Source: Ilex aquifolium (Eukaryota > Streptophyta > Magnoliopsida > Aquifoliales > Aquifoliaceae). From it: a DNA stretch of 64,000 nucleotides. The translations under genes and the position numbers were made by a program. Shown here piece by piece: positions 1 to 11,296 of this stretch; the first letter of the stretch is position 1, and each line of letters begins with the position of its first letter. The notes under the pieces were generated by a model. It ran no database searches. It was not told where the DNA came from and saw only the letters and a program-made list of their open reading frames with translations. The stretch covers positions 53,644,093-53,708,092 of the forward strand of contig OX637392.1 in NCBI GenBank assembly GCA_951799425.1, read 5' to 3'.

Positions 1-622
1 AGATGAAAAAGAAAATAGGAAGATAAGAAACAAGAAAGGGGCATGTGGTGAGTAGAGATGGAGCGTAAAACGCACTCACTCATAAACACATGTCGAGAAC
101 GAGATGGAGCGTAAAACGCACTCGTTCAAGAAAAGGCGAGATGGAGCGTAAAACGCACTCGCTCAATAGGAAGTGAGATAGAGCATAAAATGCACTCACT
201 GAATGAATGAAAAAGAGAGAAAAAGAGAGAGAAAAAAAAAATTTCTTTGTACCTTCTAGTTATATGTTTTGCCTTAACAAGCAGAGGTTGATGTGAAATG
301 TAAGTTCATAAAGTTGATACTGAGTATCTCTTACGGAGCGCTTGACTACGTAAATTTATCTGGGTGATGGCTAGTTTAAACAGTTAGAATATGCACATGT
401 ATTTAAAGGGTCACGAGCGGAGGTAAAATTAAGGAGTATGTTGAGCTGTTGGACTTTGCATTGTTTTGAAGTTTCCCGTGAATTAGTATTTGTAGTAACT
501 TTTGGGGCCATTATTAAAATTCATATTGATCCATTGTTTGAGTAGTTGGTTGATTAATTTTTATAGTTTTTGTTCTTAGTATTTTGCTTGAGGACAAGCA
601 AAGATTTAAGTTTGGGGGTATT
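1..622 (+). mobile_element. 3' internal end of an upstream Athila-like element copy
   Basis: This stretch is colinear with 5525-6146 (constant offset 5524; I noticed about three mismatches and no net indel). The matching stretch is the end of the internal region of the element described next. It runs straight into the LTR at 623 through the same polypurine tract. The window therefore opens inside one element copy that shares its LTR with the next, giving an internal-LTR-internal-LTR tandem. No coding sequence is seen here. Confidence 0.85.
55..200 (+). repeat. Four tandem mini-palindromes (GCGTAAAACGC core)
   Basis: Four spaced copies of a roughly 23-bp unit with the core GAGCGTAAAACGCACTC. 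Each core contains the perfect inverted repeat GCGT-AAA-ACGC, and the fourth copy is decayed to GCATAAAATGC. Spacers are 15-25 bp. The same array recurs at 5579-5724, so it belongs to the retroelement rather than to the host. A role in RNA structure or protein binding is possible but unproven. Confidence 0.8.
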
Positions 623-1050
623 TGATGAGTCGGTTTTATACCTACGAATTGAGTACTTTCGGCTTGAGGAATTTGCAAGTTTTTAATTATTTTATGTTCT
701 TTTTTATTTGTTTTGTGTGTTTTGATGTTATTTGATAGGAATCATCATTTGGATGCAAACAAGATCATTTGGAAGGAAACAAGGATTTGGAGGCTTAAAA
801 GTGAAAGAAATCAAGGAGGTATTGGTGTTTGGTAACAAAGGCACCAGAACTAACACCATCTGGTGAAAGTACCTCGGTTTTCCTCCATTTTGACCATAAT
901 TCACTCTGAATATGGAAAAGTTCAAAACATGAAAGCTGTAGATCTGGATGTCTTCTATATTGTGTCAAATTTTCAGCTCAATCCAACGGTTGGATCAAAA
1001 GTTATGACGATTTTACGAAAACTGGTCCAGAGCTGAAGGCTTAAAAAAGG

Positions 1051-1135
1051 GCCAGCGCTGTTTCAGCTCCCCAGCGCCCATTCACTGCCTTCCCAGCGCT
1101 GTTCCAGTGCTGTCCCAGCGCCCCAGCGCGCCCCC
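1051..1135 (+). repeat. CCAGCGC heptamer cluster in U3
   Basis: Five exact CCAGCGC heptamers and one CCAGTGC variant lie within about 85 bp, roughly 90-160 bp upstream of the LTR TATA box. The matching cluster in the 3' LTR lies near 6575-6660 and has lost some copies to C-to-T changes. The GC-rich block in an AT-rich LTR looks like a promoter-proximal binding-site array; this is inferred from position only. Confidence 0.65.
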
Positions 1136-1216
1136 ACGGAAGTTGGACGCGATTTCTAACTTGTTTGACCCGAAATTGGACTCTAATGCCTCTTATGTGC
1201 TAGGGTTTGAGGGGAA

Positions 1217-1224
1217 TATAAATA
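1217..1224 (+). promoter_or_regulatory. LTR TATA box
   Basis: TATAAATA in the LTR, conserved at 6740-6747 in the 3' LTR. It is the best candidate core promoter for the genomic RNA of this element. Confidence 0.6.
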
Positions 1225-2163
1225 TAATGACTTTGGGGGCTGAAGATATAGAGAAGAAGACCAAGTATTGATAGAAAATTGAAGGCAAGAATCGAAGAAA
1301 CCGACACGAAGAAAATTCGACTTGACGGCTAGAGAAGGATTGAAGATTGCAACTAAGTTTTCATTCTTTTCCCTTACTTTTTCTTCTTGATTTTCTAGAT
1401 GTTGTTTAATTTGAGAAGGATGTTTTTCAATTACATTATGAACTAAATTTTTATTAAGATTGCAACGGAACCTAATGTCTAGTTAAATTTATCTACTCTC
1501 GTTTCTAGTTCTTGTTGATCATATATGAGTTGTTTGTCATATTTTGTGTTTAATTTATAATTGTTTGGCCATCAATTAATTTGATAACCTAGATGAAATT
1601 GGGAGATGAATTCTAGGTTTAGATCTGAATATGATGACATGCGTCTGGTTAATTCTTCTTCGGATTGAATTGGTGGGTTTGTGTATAGGATAGGAATATA
1701 CATATATGTCGTGTGTAACGTGTATGAGAGTTTGAACTTAATGAATCTATTCCAACTTATTTTGCATAGGAATATAGCAATTTAATTGGGAGATATATGC
1801 TTATCTTACTATCGGAAGAGGTTTGATAAATACTTTTGAAGTCTCAGTTAACAATTCAATTTGATCAATTAACTGGAAAGAGAGTGGAAAGATTTATACG
1901 AAGCATTAGGGGAAGTTGTAATCTTAACTTCTCTTATCCATTAAATTCAATCTTTGATTATTAAGTTTAGATTTAGTTTAAATTATTCATTTCATAGTTC
2001 AATTCCAATTGTTTAAATAAAATCGAATTGATATAAAGTTAGTACTTGAAATTTATTATTAATAATTCTCCGTGGGAACGATACTCTACTTATCACTTTA
2101 TTACTTGTTGATCGTGTATACTTGCACGTAAATTGTCAATACCAAATTCGGACAACAAGTTTT

Positions 2164-2181
2164 TGGCGCCGTTGCCAGGGA
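2164..2181 (+). other. Primer binding site (tRNA-Asp-like)
   Basis: TGGCGCCGTTGCCAGGGA begins six bases after the LTR end. It complements the 3' end of plant tRNA-Asp apart from about one position, which is the primer usage known for Athila elements. Confidence 0.8.
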
Positions 2182-2309
2182 ATTATTCTTGTAATTATTT
2201 CAATATTAACTTCAATCAGTTTGATCTTAGTTTAAACTTATTTAATTTTTTGTCTTAATTGTTTTAATTTTCTGTTTTAATTGTTTTCGCAAGCACTCTT
2301 GAATTTTGT

Positions 2310-3614
2310 ATGCTAACACGATCTAAAGGTCAGGAGCTACTACCGTACGAAGACGAAATCGAGAGAAGGTGCCGAAACTTACGAAAGCAGTGTCAAGAAG
2401 TAAATAATCAAGAAATTATGGCTGAAGAAGAACAGAAATCGCTAAAGGATTATGCTATGCCGCTTGTGATGGAAATACAATCGAGCATTCAAAGGCCTGC
2501 AATTCAAGCAAATAATTTCGAGATCAAGTCGGGTACCATTCAAATGATTCAGAATTCAGTGCAGATTGGGGGTTTGCCTACCGATGACCCAAACGATCAT
2601 TTGATGAGTTTTCTGGAGATATGCGACACATTCCGATACAATGGGGTTTCTGAAGATGCAATTAGACTCCGACTTTTCCCTTTCTCACTTCGTGATAAGG
2701 CGAAGAGTTGGTTGCATTCATTGCCATTGGATTCTATTACTACGTGGTCAGAGTAAGCTCAAAAATTCTTAGCTAAATTCTTTCCACCAACTAAAACTGC
2801 AAGGATGAGGAACAACATCACTTCATTCGCACAACATGATTCTGAGACTCTCTATGAAGCTTGTGAGTGATTCAAAGACTTACTCCGAAAATGCCCTCAC
2901 CATGGTATTCCTAATTGGTTGCAAGTTCAAACGTTCTACAACGGGTTGTTTAGTGCTACCCGAACTAGTATCGATGCAGCTGCAGGAGGGGCATTGATGG
3001 GGAAGAATTTCGATGAAGCCAATGAGTTATTGGAGACGATGGCTGCCAACAATTATCAGTGGCCCTCTACAAGGATCAATTAACCAAAGGTAGCAGGGAT
3101 TTATGAAGTTGATGGAGTTACTGCATTGGCTGCACAGGTTGCTATGTTATCAAAGAAGATTGATTCTCTAGGAGTGCAACATATTTAAAGTTTGGCAGTT
3201 GTTTGTGAATTGTGTGCTGGGAACCATTCGAGCAACCAATGTGCAATTAATCCAGAGTCGGTGCAATACATTGGTAACCACAACCGGCAGCAATATGGCA
3301 ATAATTTCAACAATTATAACCCTGGTTGGAGGACTCATCCGAACTTGCCTTGGAATAATAATCAAGCACAAACTTCTGCTCCAACACAATCATACCCACC
3401 AGGCTTTCAGAATCAAGCTCCACCACAGCAGGAAAAGAAGTCAAATTTGGAGGAGCTGCTTTCCAGGTATATAGCACAAAGTGAGACAAGGATGAATAGT
3501 ATGGAAGTATCAGTCCGAAACCTGAAAAATCAAATGGGTCAGCTCGCTAATGCCATTAACAACCGACCTCAAGGCACTCTACCTAGTGATACGGAGATTA
3601 ATCCTAAGAGGTAA
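2310..3614 (+). pseudogene. gag: gag of Athila-like element, broken by stops
   Basis: The frame opens at an ATG (MLTRSKGQ...) and encodes a retrotransposon Gag capsid region with the usual stretch around DAIRLRLFPFSLRDKAKSWL. It is interrupted by TAA at 2754-2756. The same frame then runs on as recognisable Gag with further stops, including a TGA where the family has a Trp and a TAA near 3080. The part at 3192-3614 carries a CX2CX3HX4C zinc knuckle (CELCAGNHSSNQC) and a Gln/Asn-rich spacer. The stops are of the CAA-to-TAA and TGG-to-TGA type. No intact Gag can be made from this copy. Confidence 0.85.
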
Positions 3615-4715
3615 GGTAAGGAGCACTGAAATGCTATTACTTTACGAAGCGGAAAAGAGTTGCCTGAGGTTGTTGGTGGAACTCCAAGACAATCACATGG
3701 AGATGATAGTGGGGGTAAAGAAATAAAAGATAGCAGGAATGTGGACCATGAAAAAAAGGAATGTGATCCAGTTGCATGTTCTAATGGAGGCAAGCAGAGT
3801 CCTATTGTGCCTCCCGTGCCGTTTCCACAACGTTTGCAGAAACAGAAGTGGGATAAACAGTTCTCTAAATTCATGGAAGTGTTTAAGAAGCTCCAAATAA
3901 ATATCCCTTTCGCAGAAGCAGTAGAGAACATGCCTAACTATGTGAAATTTTTGAAGGAAATTCTGTCAAGGAAGAGAAAACTAGGTGATTTTGAGACAGT
4001 GGCACTTACGGAAGAATGCAGTGCTATTCTTCAAAAGAAGCTACCACCAAAGCTCAAAGATCCGGGTAGCTTTACAATTCCTTGCAAAATAGGTAGTCAA
4101 TTTTTCGGGAAAGCATTGTGTGACTTGGGAGCTAGTATTAATTTGATGCCGCTCTCAATCTACAAGAAATTGGGTTTGAAAGAAGCAAAACCTACTAACA
4201 TCACATTACAGCTGACGGATAGATCACTCACTTATCCAAGGGGCATAGTTGAGGACGTTCTAGTGAAAGTGGATAAATTCATTTTTACAGCTGATTTCAT
4301 AGTCTTAGATTGTGAGGAGGATAGGGAAATATCTATTATTCTTGGGCGACCATTTTTAGCAACGGGGAGAACACTTATCGATGTACAGAAAGGTGAGCTA
4401 ACTATGCGAGTCCAAGATCAAGAGTTTACATTCAATGTATTCTCAGCTATGAAATTTCCAAAGGAAGCGGAAGAATGTTTTCGGGTTGATTTGGTGGAAG
4501 ATGCAGTGAATGGGGTATTCGTAGGAAGTTGCATTTCAAACCCTCTTGAGAACGTCAAGCTATATAAAGAGGAGGTGTTCCTACATGGAGCAATCAAATT
4601 TGAGGAAGCTAACTTGAAGAGAACTTTCAAGGTGAAAGGGCAAAGACTGAAGCAATATTGGGACGACGACATTGATCATGAAAAGACTTCAATTACCCTT
4701 GCCGACCCAGGATGA
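3615..4715 (+). pseudogene. pro: Aspartic protease region of Athila-like element
   Basis: After two further stops the frame reopens at AITLRSGKEL, a motif that marks the Gag-protease junction in Athila elements. It stays open to 4715. The retropepsin core is visible: LCDLGASINLMP with the catalytic D-x-G triad as DLGA, and the flap/C-terminal motif ISIILGRPFLATG. No in-frame ATG starts this open stretch, so it is the middle of a polyprotein rather than a separate gene. Reverse transcriptase, RNase H and integrase never follow, so the element lacks the rest of pol. Confidence 0.85.
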
Positions 4716-6146
4716 AACAGGAAGTAGTCAGGCTGAAGACTATAAAACAATCGCTAATTGGGAGGCAACCCAAATTTTAGTTTCTAAGTTTTATTTCATT
4801 TTATTTTAATTTAGTTTTTTTTTTTTAAAAATAATGTAGTTAGTTAGTTAGTGCATTTTAATTGGTATGTCAATTGCTTGCAGGTCCCAAGGATTGAACA
4901 TAAAGTTGGAGCACACACAAAGCCTTACAAGGAGCCAAGAACAACCCACCTATGTTTCCTGAATACACTCCCGACTCCGTGGACGACAAGGGCGCTGACG
5001 ATGATGCGAACTAGCAAAGTCTCAGGGAAGTCCTCTGGCTTAATTTTTCATACTTTATACATTGAGGACAATGTTTAGTTTAAGTTTGGGGGTGTTTTCT
5101 TGTTTGCATTTGCATTATTAGGTTTGCATTTAGATTGCATGTTTTAATACAACTTGAGCAATGAGTTGATTGAATTTGATCATGGCCAATGATGAATGTG
5201 ATTAATTGTTAATTCAAGGGAAATTGATGAACATGTTGGGTTTGAAGTTTGACATACTAGTTGGTTTTACACTGTTTATGATCTTTTCATGCATGAGCAC
5301 ATATCTATCTGTTTGGTTAGTTATCATTTAGAGAATTTATTTGGCTAAGTGCTTGTAGGAGATATCAGTGAAACTCTAGAAAATTTATTTAAGCATCAGT
5401 CAAAGCGAATTGAGGTATTCATATAAGTTTGGGGGAAATATTGGTTATGATGGGATAGTATAAAAAAAAAAAAAAGAGAGAGAGAGTTGTTGAAAAATTA
5501 TTTTGATTTGATCCTTCATGAGGTAGATGAAAAAGAAAATAGGAAGATAAGAAACAAGAAAGGGGCATGTGGTGAGTAGAGATGGAGCGTAAAACGCACT
5601 CACTCATAAACACATGTCAAGAACGAGATGGAGCGTAAAACGCACTCGTTCAAGAAAAGGCGAGATGGAGCGTAAAACGCACTGGCTCAATAGGAAGTGA
5701 GATAGAGCATAAAATGCACTCACTGAATGAATGAAAAAGAGAGAAAAAGAGAGAGAAAAAAAAAATTTCTTTGTACCTTCTAGTTATATGTTTTGCCTTA
5801 ACAAGCAGAGGTTGATGTGAAATGTAAGTTCATAAAGTTGATACTGAGTATCTCTTACGGAGCGCTTGACTATGTAAATTTATCTGGGTGATGGCTAGTT
5901 TAAACAGTTAGAATATGCACATGTATTTAAAGGGTCACGAGCGGAGGTAAAATTAAGGAGTATGTTGAGCTGTTGGACTTTGCATTGTTTTGAAGTTTCC
6001 CGTGAATTAGTATTTGTAGTAACTTTTGGGGCCATTATTAAAATTCATATTGATCCATTGTTTGAGTAGTTGGTTGATTAATTTTTATAGTTTTTGTTCT
6101 TAGTATTTTGCTTGAGGACAAGCAAAGATTTAAGTTTGGGGGTATT
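4716..6146 (+). other. Non-coding 3' internal region with polypurine tract
   Basis: No reading frame is supported. Landmarks are TGGGAGGCAACCCA near 4759, a motif seen downstream of pol in Athila relatives; GGACAATG...TTTGGGGGTG near 5067-5095; another TTTGGGGG at about 5425; the mini-palindrome array at 5579-5724; and the terminal polypurine tract at 6133-6146 directly before the LTR. The repeated TTTGGGGG motifs suggest duplicated polypurine tracts. Confidence 0.7.
5579..5724 (+). repeat. Second copy of the mini-palindrome array
   Basis: Same four-unit array as at 55-200, in the internal region of the complete element copy. The third unit has a C-to-G change after its core. Confidence 0.8.
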
Positions 6147-7679
6147 TGATGAGTCAGTTTTATACCTACGAATTGAGTACTTTCGGCTTGAGGAATTTGC
6201 AAGTTTTTAATTATTTTATGTTCTTTTTTATTTTTTTTGTGTGTTTTGATGTTATTTGATAGGAATCATCATTTGGATGCAAACAAGATCATTTGGAAGG
6301 AAACATGGATTTGGAGGTTAAAAGTGAAAGAAATCAAGGAGGTATTGGTGTTTGGTAACAAAGGCACCAGAACTAACACCATCTGGTGAAAGTATCTCGG
6401 TTTTCCTCCATTTTGACCATAATCCACTCAGATTCTGGAAAATTTCAAAACATGAAAGTTGTAGATCTGGATGTATTATGTATTTTGTCAACAGTTCAGC
6501 TCAATCCAACGGTTGGATCAAAAGTTATGGTGATTTTACGAAAACTGGTCCAGAGCTGAAGGCTTAAAAAAGGGCCAGCGCTGTTTCAGCGCCCCAGCGC
6601 CCATTCACTGCCTTCCCAGCGCTGTTCCAGTGCTGTCCTAGTGCCCCAGCGCGCCCCCACGGAAGTTGGACGCGATTTCTGACTTGTTTGACCCGAAATT
6701 GGACTCTAATGCCTCTTATGTGCTAGGGTTTGAGGGGAGTATAAATATAATGACTTTGGGGGCTGAAGATATAGAGAAGAAGACCAAGTATTGATAGAAA
6801 ATTGAAGGCAAGAATCGAAGAAACCGACACGAAGAAAATTCGACTTGACGGCTAGAGAATGATTGAAGATTGCAACTAAGTTTTCATTCTTTTCCCTTAC
6901 TTTTTCTTCTTGATTTTCTAGATGTTGTTTAATTTGAGAAGGATGTTTTTCAATTACATTATGAACTAAATTTTTATTAAGATTGCAACGGAACCTAATG
7001 TCTAGTTAAATTTATCTACTCTCGTTTCTAGTTCTTGTTGATCATATATGAGTTGTTTGTCATATTTTGTGTTTAATTTATAATTGTTTGGCCATCAATT
7101 AATTTGATAACCTAGATGAAATTGGGAGATGAATTCTAGATTTAGATCTGAATATGATGACATGCGTCTGGTTAATTCTTCTTCGGATTGAATTGCTGGG
7201 TTTGTGTATAGGATATGAATATACCTATATGTCGTGTGTAACGTGTATGAGAGTTTGAACTTAATGATCTATTCCAACTTATTTTGCATATGAATATATC
7301 AATTTAATTGGGAGAGATATGCTTATCTTACTATCGGAAGAGGTTTGATAAATACTTTTGAAGTCTCAGTTAACAATTCAATTTGATCAATTAACTGGAA
7401 AGATAGTGGAAATATTTATACGAAGCATTAGGGGAAGTTGTAATCTTAACTTCTCGTATCCATTAAATTCAATCTTTGATTATTAAGTTTAGATTTAGTT
7501 TAAATTATTCATTCCATAGTTCAATTCCAATTGTTTAAATAAAATCGAATTGATATAAAGTTAGTACTTGAAATTTATTATTAATAATTCTCCGTGGGAA
7601 CGATACTCTACTTATCACTTTATTACTTGTTGATCGTTTATACTTGCACGTAAATTGTCAATACCAAATTCGGACAACA
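6147..7679 (+). repeat. 3' LTR of the Athila-like element
   Basis: 1533 bp, ending GGACAACA at 7679. The next base begins unrelated sequence that belongs to the MULE interior. TATA box at 6740-6747. Confidence 0.9.
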
Positions 7680-7998
7680 CAAACCTAAATGTTACTATGA
7701 ATGTTACTATGTAATTAATGTTACTGTGCAAGTTACTGTGTAACTCACAGACATTTGATTAAAAAATGAGAGGTGAGCTTTTATTGGGTACATATTGGTT
7801 AATTGCATGACAGTGTTACTATTTGAACTTGATGTTTCTATGGATGATAGTATTTTAAAAATATATGTTACTGTGAATGTTACTGTAGTAAAATGAATGT
7901 TACTTTGGATGTTACTGTGTAACGCACAGTCATTTGATTCGATTAAATGTGAACAATTATTGAATACATTTTTTAAATGTTACTAATGATGTTGTCAG
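7680..7998 (+). other. MULE interior upstream of the first visible protease exon
   Basis: Intron-like AT-rich sequence with many GTTACTGTG/GTTACTATG repeats. The phrase GTTACTGTGTAAC.CACAG at about 7730 recurs at about 7910, a local duplication with a period near 177 bp. It ends in a 3' splice site (GTTGTCAG). Earlier protease exons, if any, are on the far side of the retrotransposon. Confidence 0.6.
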
Positions 7999-10597
7999 GT
8001 TGTCCGAAAGGGACTTAAGAAAACACTTGCTGAGAAAAGATTACGGAAAGGAAATCGAAAAAATGGCAATGATGTACATCATAGAGTGGAGGTTCCACAA
8101 CAAAACACTGTTCCCTGCAAGACTGATTTAAATTCAGAATTGGAACTTGGAGGTGATGAACCTAATGAAGCTGCTGATGATCATCTTGTGGTTAATGAAG
8201 ATGTTCCTGATAATGATGATGCAGTTTCAGTTCCAACAAACGATCATCCTGTCCAAAAGGAGAATGATAACAACCAACCATTTGATGCGTTTGTTGATGT
8301 GGTAATCCGAGAATCAGCATTTTTGGAACCAGATGAAGTGGAACCTCGAGAGAAAAAATCACAACTGCCTTCCCATGACAATGAAAGTGAGTCTGGATTG
8401 ATTGTTGAGAATGGGGTTCAAAAATTGACCATCCAAATATTGACTGTTGAGAACGAAGCACTTAGAACAATCATCAAGAATCTTAGGGGCAACCAAAGGG
8501 AGGATGATTTGAAAGAGATTGAAGACTATTCGATGAAACTAGTTGACAGGGAAAACCAAATTTCAGAATTGAGGGTTTTGGTTGATCTCTTGGAGAGAAA
8601 CAAAGAAACACAAGAGGAACAAATTAAAACACTGAAATCAAGGGTGTACGAATTAGAGGAAGAGAACAATTCCCTACATGATACTGTAGCTGATATGGTT
8701 GTTCATGCCGTTACTCAAAGGTTCACAGGGACTCCACCAAAACCTCAGCCCACCGAAGCTGCTGAACAGACATCAATTGTGAGAAAAATCAAAAGGAAAG
8801 AAAGAAAAAGAAAGATAGATGACAAATTTGAGTATATTGTGAAAAAAAAAGGAGGAAAGAAAAAAATGAAACAAGTTGAAATTCAGGATCAAGTCGACAA
8901 AGTTAAAGGGAAGGAGAAGATATCAGAAAACTACATTGATGTTGATAATTTGGATATTAAAATGCCAAGTGAAAAGCCAGAGAGTAAAAGAGTTGAAGCT
9001 AGAAGATGGAAGGCATGCAAGAAATTATCACCAAATGTGTACGCCAAATTGGTTCAAATGCATGAGGCTGAGGGAAAAACGTAAGTAACTTAATTCCCCA
9101 TTATGAAACACCTTATATATATTACTGTTTATTCTCTATGTTAGTAACATTAACCTTTTTTAATTAAAAGGGCAACCTTATGGTGTGGAAAAAAGTATGA
9201 AAATATTCTTGATGTTGATGATGTGTTGAAATTCATGGACGGGGAAGAGCTGCACAACAATGTAATGTACCATACCTCTTTTCAATTTAAACAAAATTCA
9301 GAATACTTTAATATTTGTTATTTAACAGAATCGTGTTATCACACAGGTGATTGATTGTTGGGGTGAAATACTGATGGAGGAAGCAAATTGCAAATGTTTC
9401 TTTTTCAACAGTCTTTGCTGGGTGAGTTTGTTTGATTTATGTTTGAATTCTTGATTGATGGAATTTTGAAATAGAATTACGAGTATAGTAACATACATGT
9501 TACTATAGTAACATTAATACAGTAACATTCGGGTTACTAGGAATAAAACTATTATAACACTGATGTGATTGTGTTACTATGGTAATATGTAAGAAAACAG
9601 TCTGTGCTGGGTGAGATTGTGTAATATACATTGAGTTCTTGGTTACTGGAATAGCGAATCAGATACAGTGAGTATAGTAACATGAATGTTACTACACTAC
9701 CACAAACACAGTAACATTTGTGTTACTTAGAATTGAATGGAATCCCCCATGTTAATATAGTAACATGAATGTTACTGTATAAAAAAACATATGTGATATT
9801 GTTATATATTGATATTGTTATATATATAAAATTTATGGGTTACCATTGATTAACATGTAGACATTCGTAACGGTTGGGGAACAAAAACCATCACGGCAGG
9901 TTGAGATAGACAACAACCTTAACATGGGGAAAGTTTGTCCATTCCTAGTGTTTCCAATGAATTCAGATGCACAGGGCACCCAGCCCGTGCCATTCCACTG
10001 GACCTTGCTTGTACTAGATACAGAAGCAGGGGAATGGATCCATTACAACTCTTTGAAACCGCGAAGTGGAATTATAGACATGTTTTTCGAGGATGCAAAA
10101 CTATTGGTAAGTTATTAAAATCTGAACAACCCATATTGTTTGATATATTTTCGTTGTACAAAATTAATAGCATTGTATTATGGCAGAAAGACTATGTGGA
10201 GTTGGCATCTAAAGAAAGACAAAGGAAGTCATTGAAGACAAAGGATGACATTGTTGTCAGTGCACAAGACATCAAATGTCCAATATCTTCATTTGAGAAA
10301 TGCCCTCAACAACGAGCTGACACGTATGTAAATAATAAAAATAGTGTACATTTAATGTCTTAAAATTTAATATCATTAACGAAAAATCATGAATGCAGGG
10401 TCGACTGCGGATTGTACGTGTGTTACTTAATGCAGCAGCTTGCTCGTGGACAGCACATAGAAGATAAATTGAAACCACCGCAACTTAATGCTCTACGGAT
10501 CGATATGGTGTCTACCTTCATAAACCATAGGAATCCATGGACTGTTGAAGACTACAAGACAAGATCAAGATTGAGAAAGAGATACCATGACAAATAG
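7999..10597 (+). CDS. Ulp1-type (C48) cysteine protease of the MULE, 5'-truncated, six exons visible
   Basis: Exons inferred from GT-AG sites and frame: 7999-9080, 9171-9261, 9347-9421 (or from 9329), 9861-10106, 10187-10323, 10399-10597. The first visible exon is acidic, then has a coiled-coil-like stretch around ENEALRTIIKNLRG and Lys/Arg clusters (KIKRKERKRK) suited to nuclear import. The C-terminal part is a SUMO-protease-like C48 domain: HWTLLVLD (catalytic His), WIHYNSL where family members usually have Asp, CPQQRADT (oxyanion Gln) and VDCGLYVC (catalytic Cys). The visible frame has no internal stop. Upstream exons are missing, so this copy lacks a start; the GTG at 8086 is not a plausible plant start. 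Ulp1 enzymes remove SUMO; in MULEs their role is not settled. The Asp-to-Asn change may weaken catalysis. Confidence 0.8.
9422..9860 (+). other. Intron with an internal duplication of its own 5' splice region
   Basis: The end of the upstream exon and its donor (CAGTCTTTGCTGGGTGAG) recur as CAGTCTGTGCTGGGTGAG about 188 bp downstream inside the intron. The intron also carries many AGTAACAT/ATGTTACT repeats. The duplicate is a potential second donor. Confidence 0.6.
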
Positions 10598-11296
10598 GCA
10601 GTTCTGTTGTGGGTGGTAGCTATTCATTTGTAGGCTGATTGCAGGATTGGTTAGACTAATTGCTAGATAGGTTATAAATTGGTTGTAATTGGTGCGTGGT
10701 TGATATTTGCCCTAGAAATTGGTTGTAATTGTTGGGTGGTTGATATTTGGTTAGAAATTGATTGTAATTGTTAACAGGTTGATATTTGATTTTAATGGAA
10801 TGTTTGCCGAACAAAGGAAACTCTGTCCACATTCTTATTGAAATAATAACCCAAACAGTAACATGTATAAAAATTGTGCCAGTCTATATGTTTCTAGAAT
10901 GCTGGAATGATGTTGTTAGTGGAATGTGAATGTTGTTATACACATGGATGGGATTGATTTATACAATTTCTTTGTAAAAATGTTGAAAATTATTCATGCT
11001 AAATTATCAAAAACAAAGTAACATGTGTATTAAATTGATTTAAATTTCTCCAAAGTAAGCAATCACACAAAATAATTGTTAAAAAGTAACATTATTTCAT
11101 CGCCACATGATCATTAACTAGTAACATTGGAGTAACATTAACAGTAACATGAAACACATATTGAACATGTGATGATAACACTACACTATTAAAAAATCAT
11201 ACTGTATAAACCATGATAATTCCAATGTGTGACATGATAAACACAAATAACATGGAAAATAAAGTAACATCTTATTCCAAATAAACATACGGAATA
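10598..11296. other. Convergent 3' ends spacer of the MULE
   Basis: Between the protease stop codon and the transposase stop codon. AT-rich, no reading frame, several near copies of TTGGTTGTAATTG at 10675-10775, and scattered AGTAACAT motifs. It probably holds the two convergent 3' UTRs. Confidence 0.55.

Larger units (their letters stand above)
623..2157 (+). repeat. 5' LTR (shared by two tandem internal regions)
   Basis: 1535 bp, bounded by TG...CA and preceded by the polypurine tract (TTTGGGGGTATT). It aligns along its whole length with 6147-7679 with scattered substitutions and a few small indels, which indicates an insertion that is not very recent. It contains a TATA box, a CCAGCGC repeat cluster, and the downstream U5 with the end CAATACCAAATTCGGACAACA. 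Confidence 0.9.
623..7679 (+). mobile_element. Non-autonomous Athila-like Ty3/gypsy LTR retrotransposon
   Basis: Two about 1.53-kb LTRs (623-2157 and 6147-7679) start TGATGAGTC and end GGACAACA. They flank a 4-kb internal region with an Asp-tRNA-like primer binding site, a broken gag, a protease domain, and the GGACAA...TTTGGGGG motifs typical of Athila relatives. No reverse transcriptase, RNase H or integrase is encoded, so any mobility would need proteins from another element. The left side adjoins another element's internal end and no target duplication can be assigned. It interrupts the MULE whose remainder starts at 7680. Confidence 0.88.

Noticed and set aside
4851..5078. 75-codon frame in the Athila 3' internal region
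   Set aside because: No family match and located in the non-coding region between pol remnant and polypurine tract; the other retroelement motifs explain the sequence.
8086..8088. GTG start for the protease
   Set aside because: Plant nuclear genes do not normally start at GTG and the frame is open upstream to a splice acceptor at 7998.
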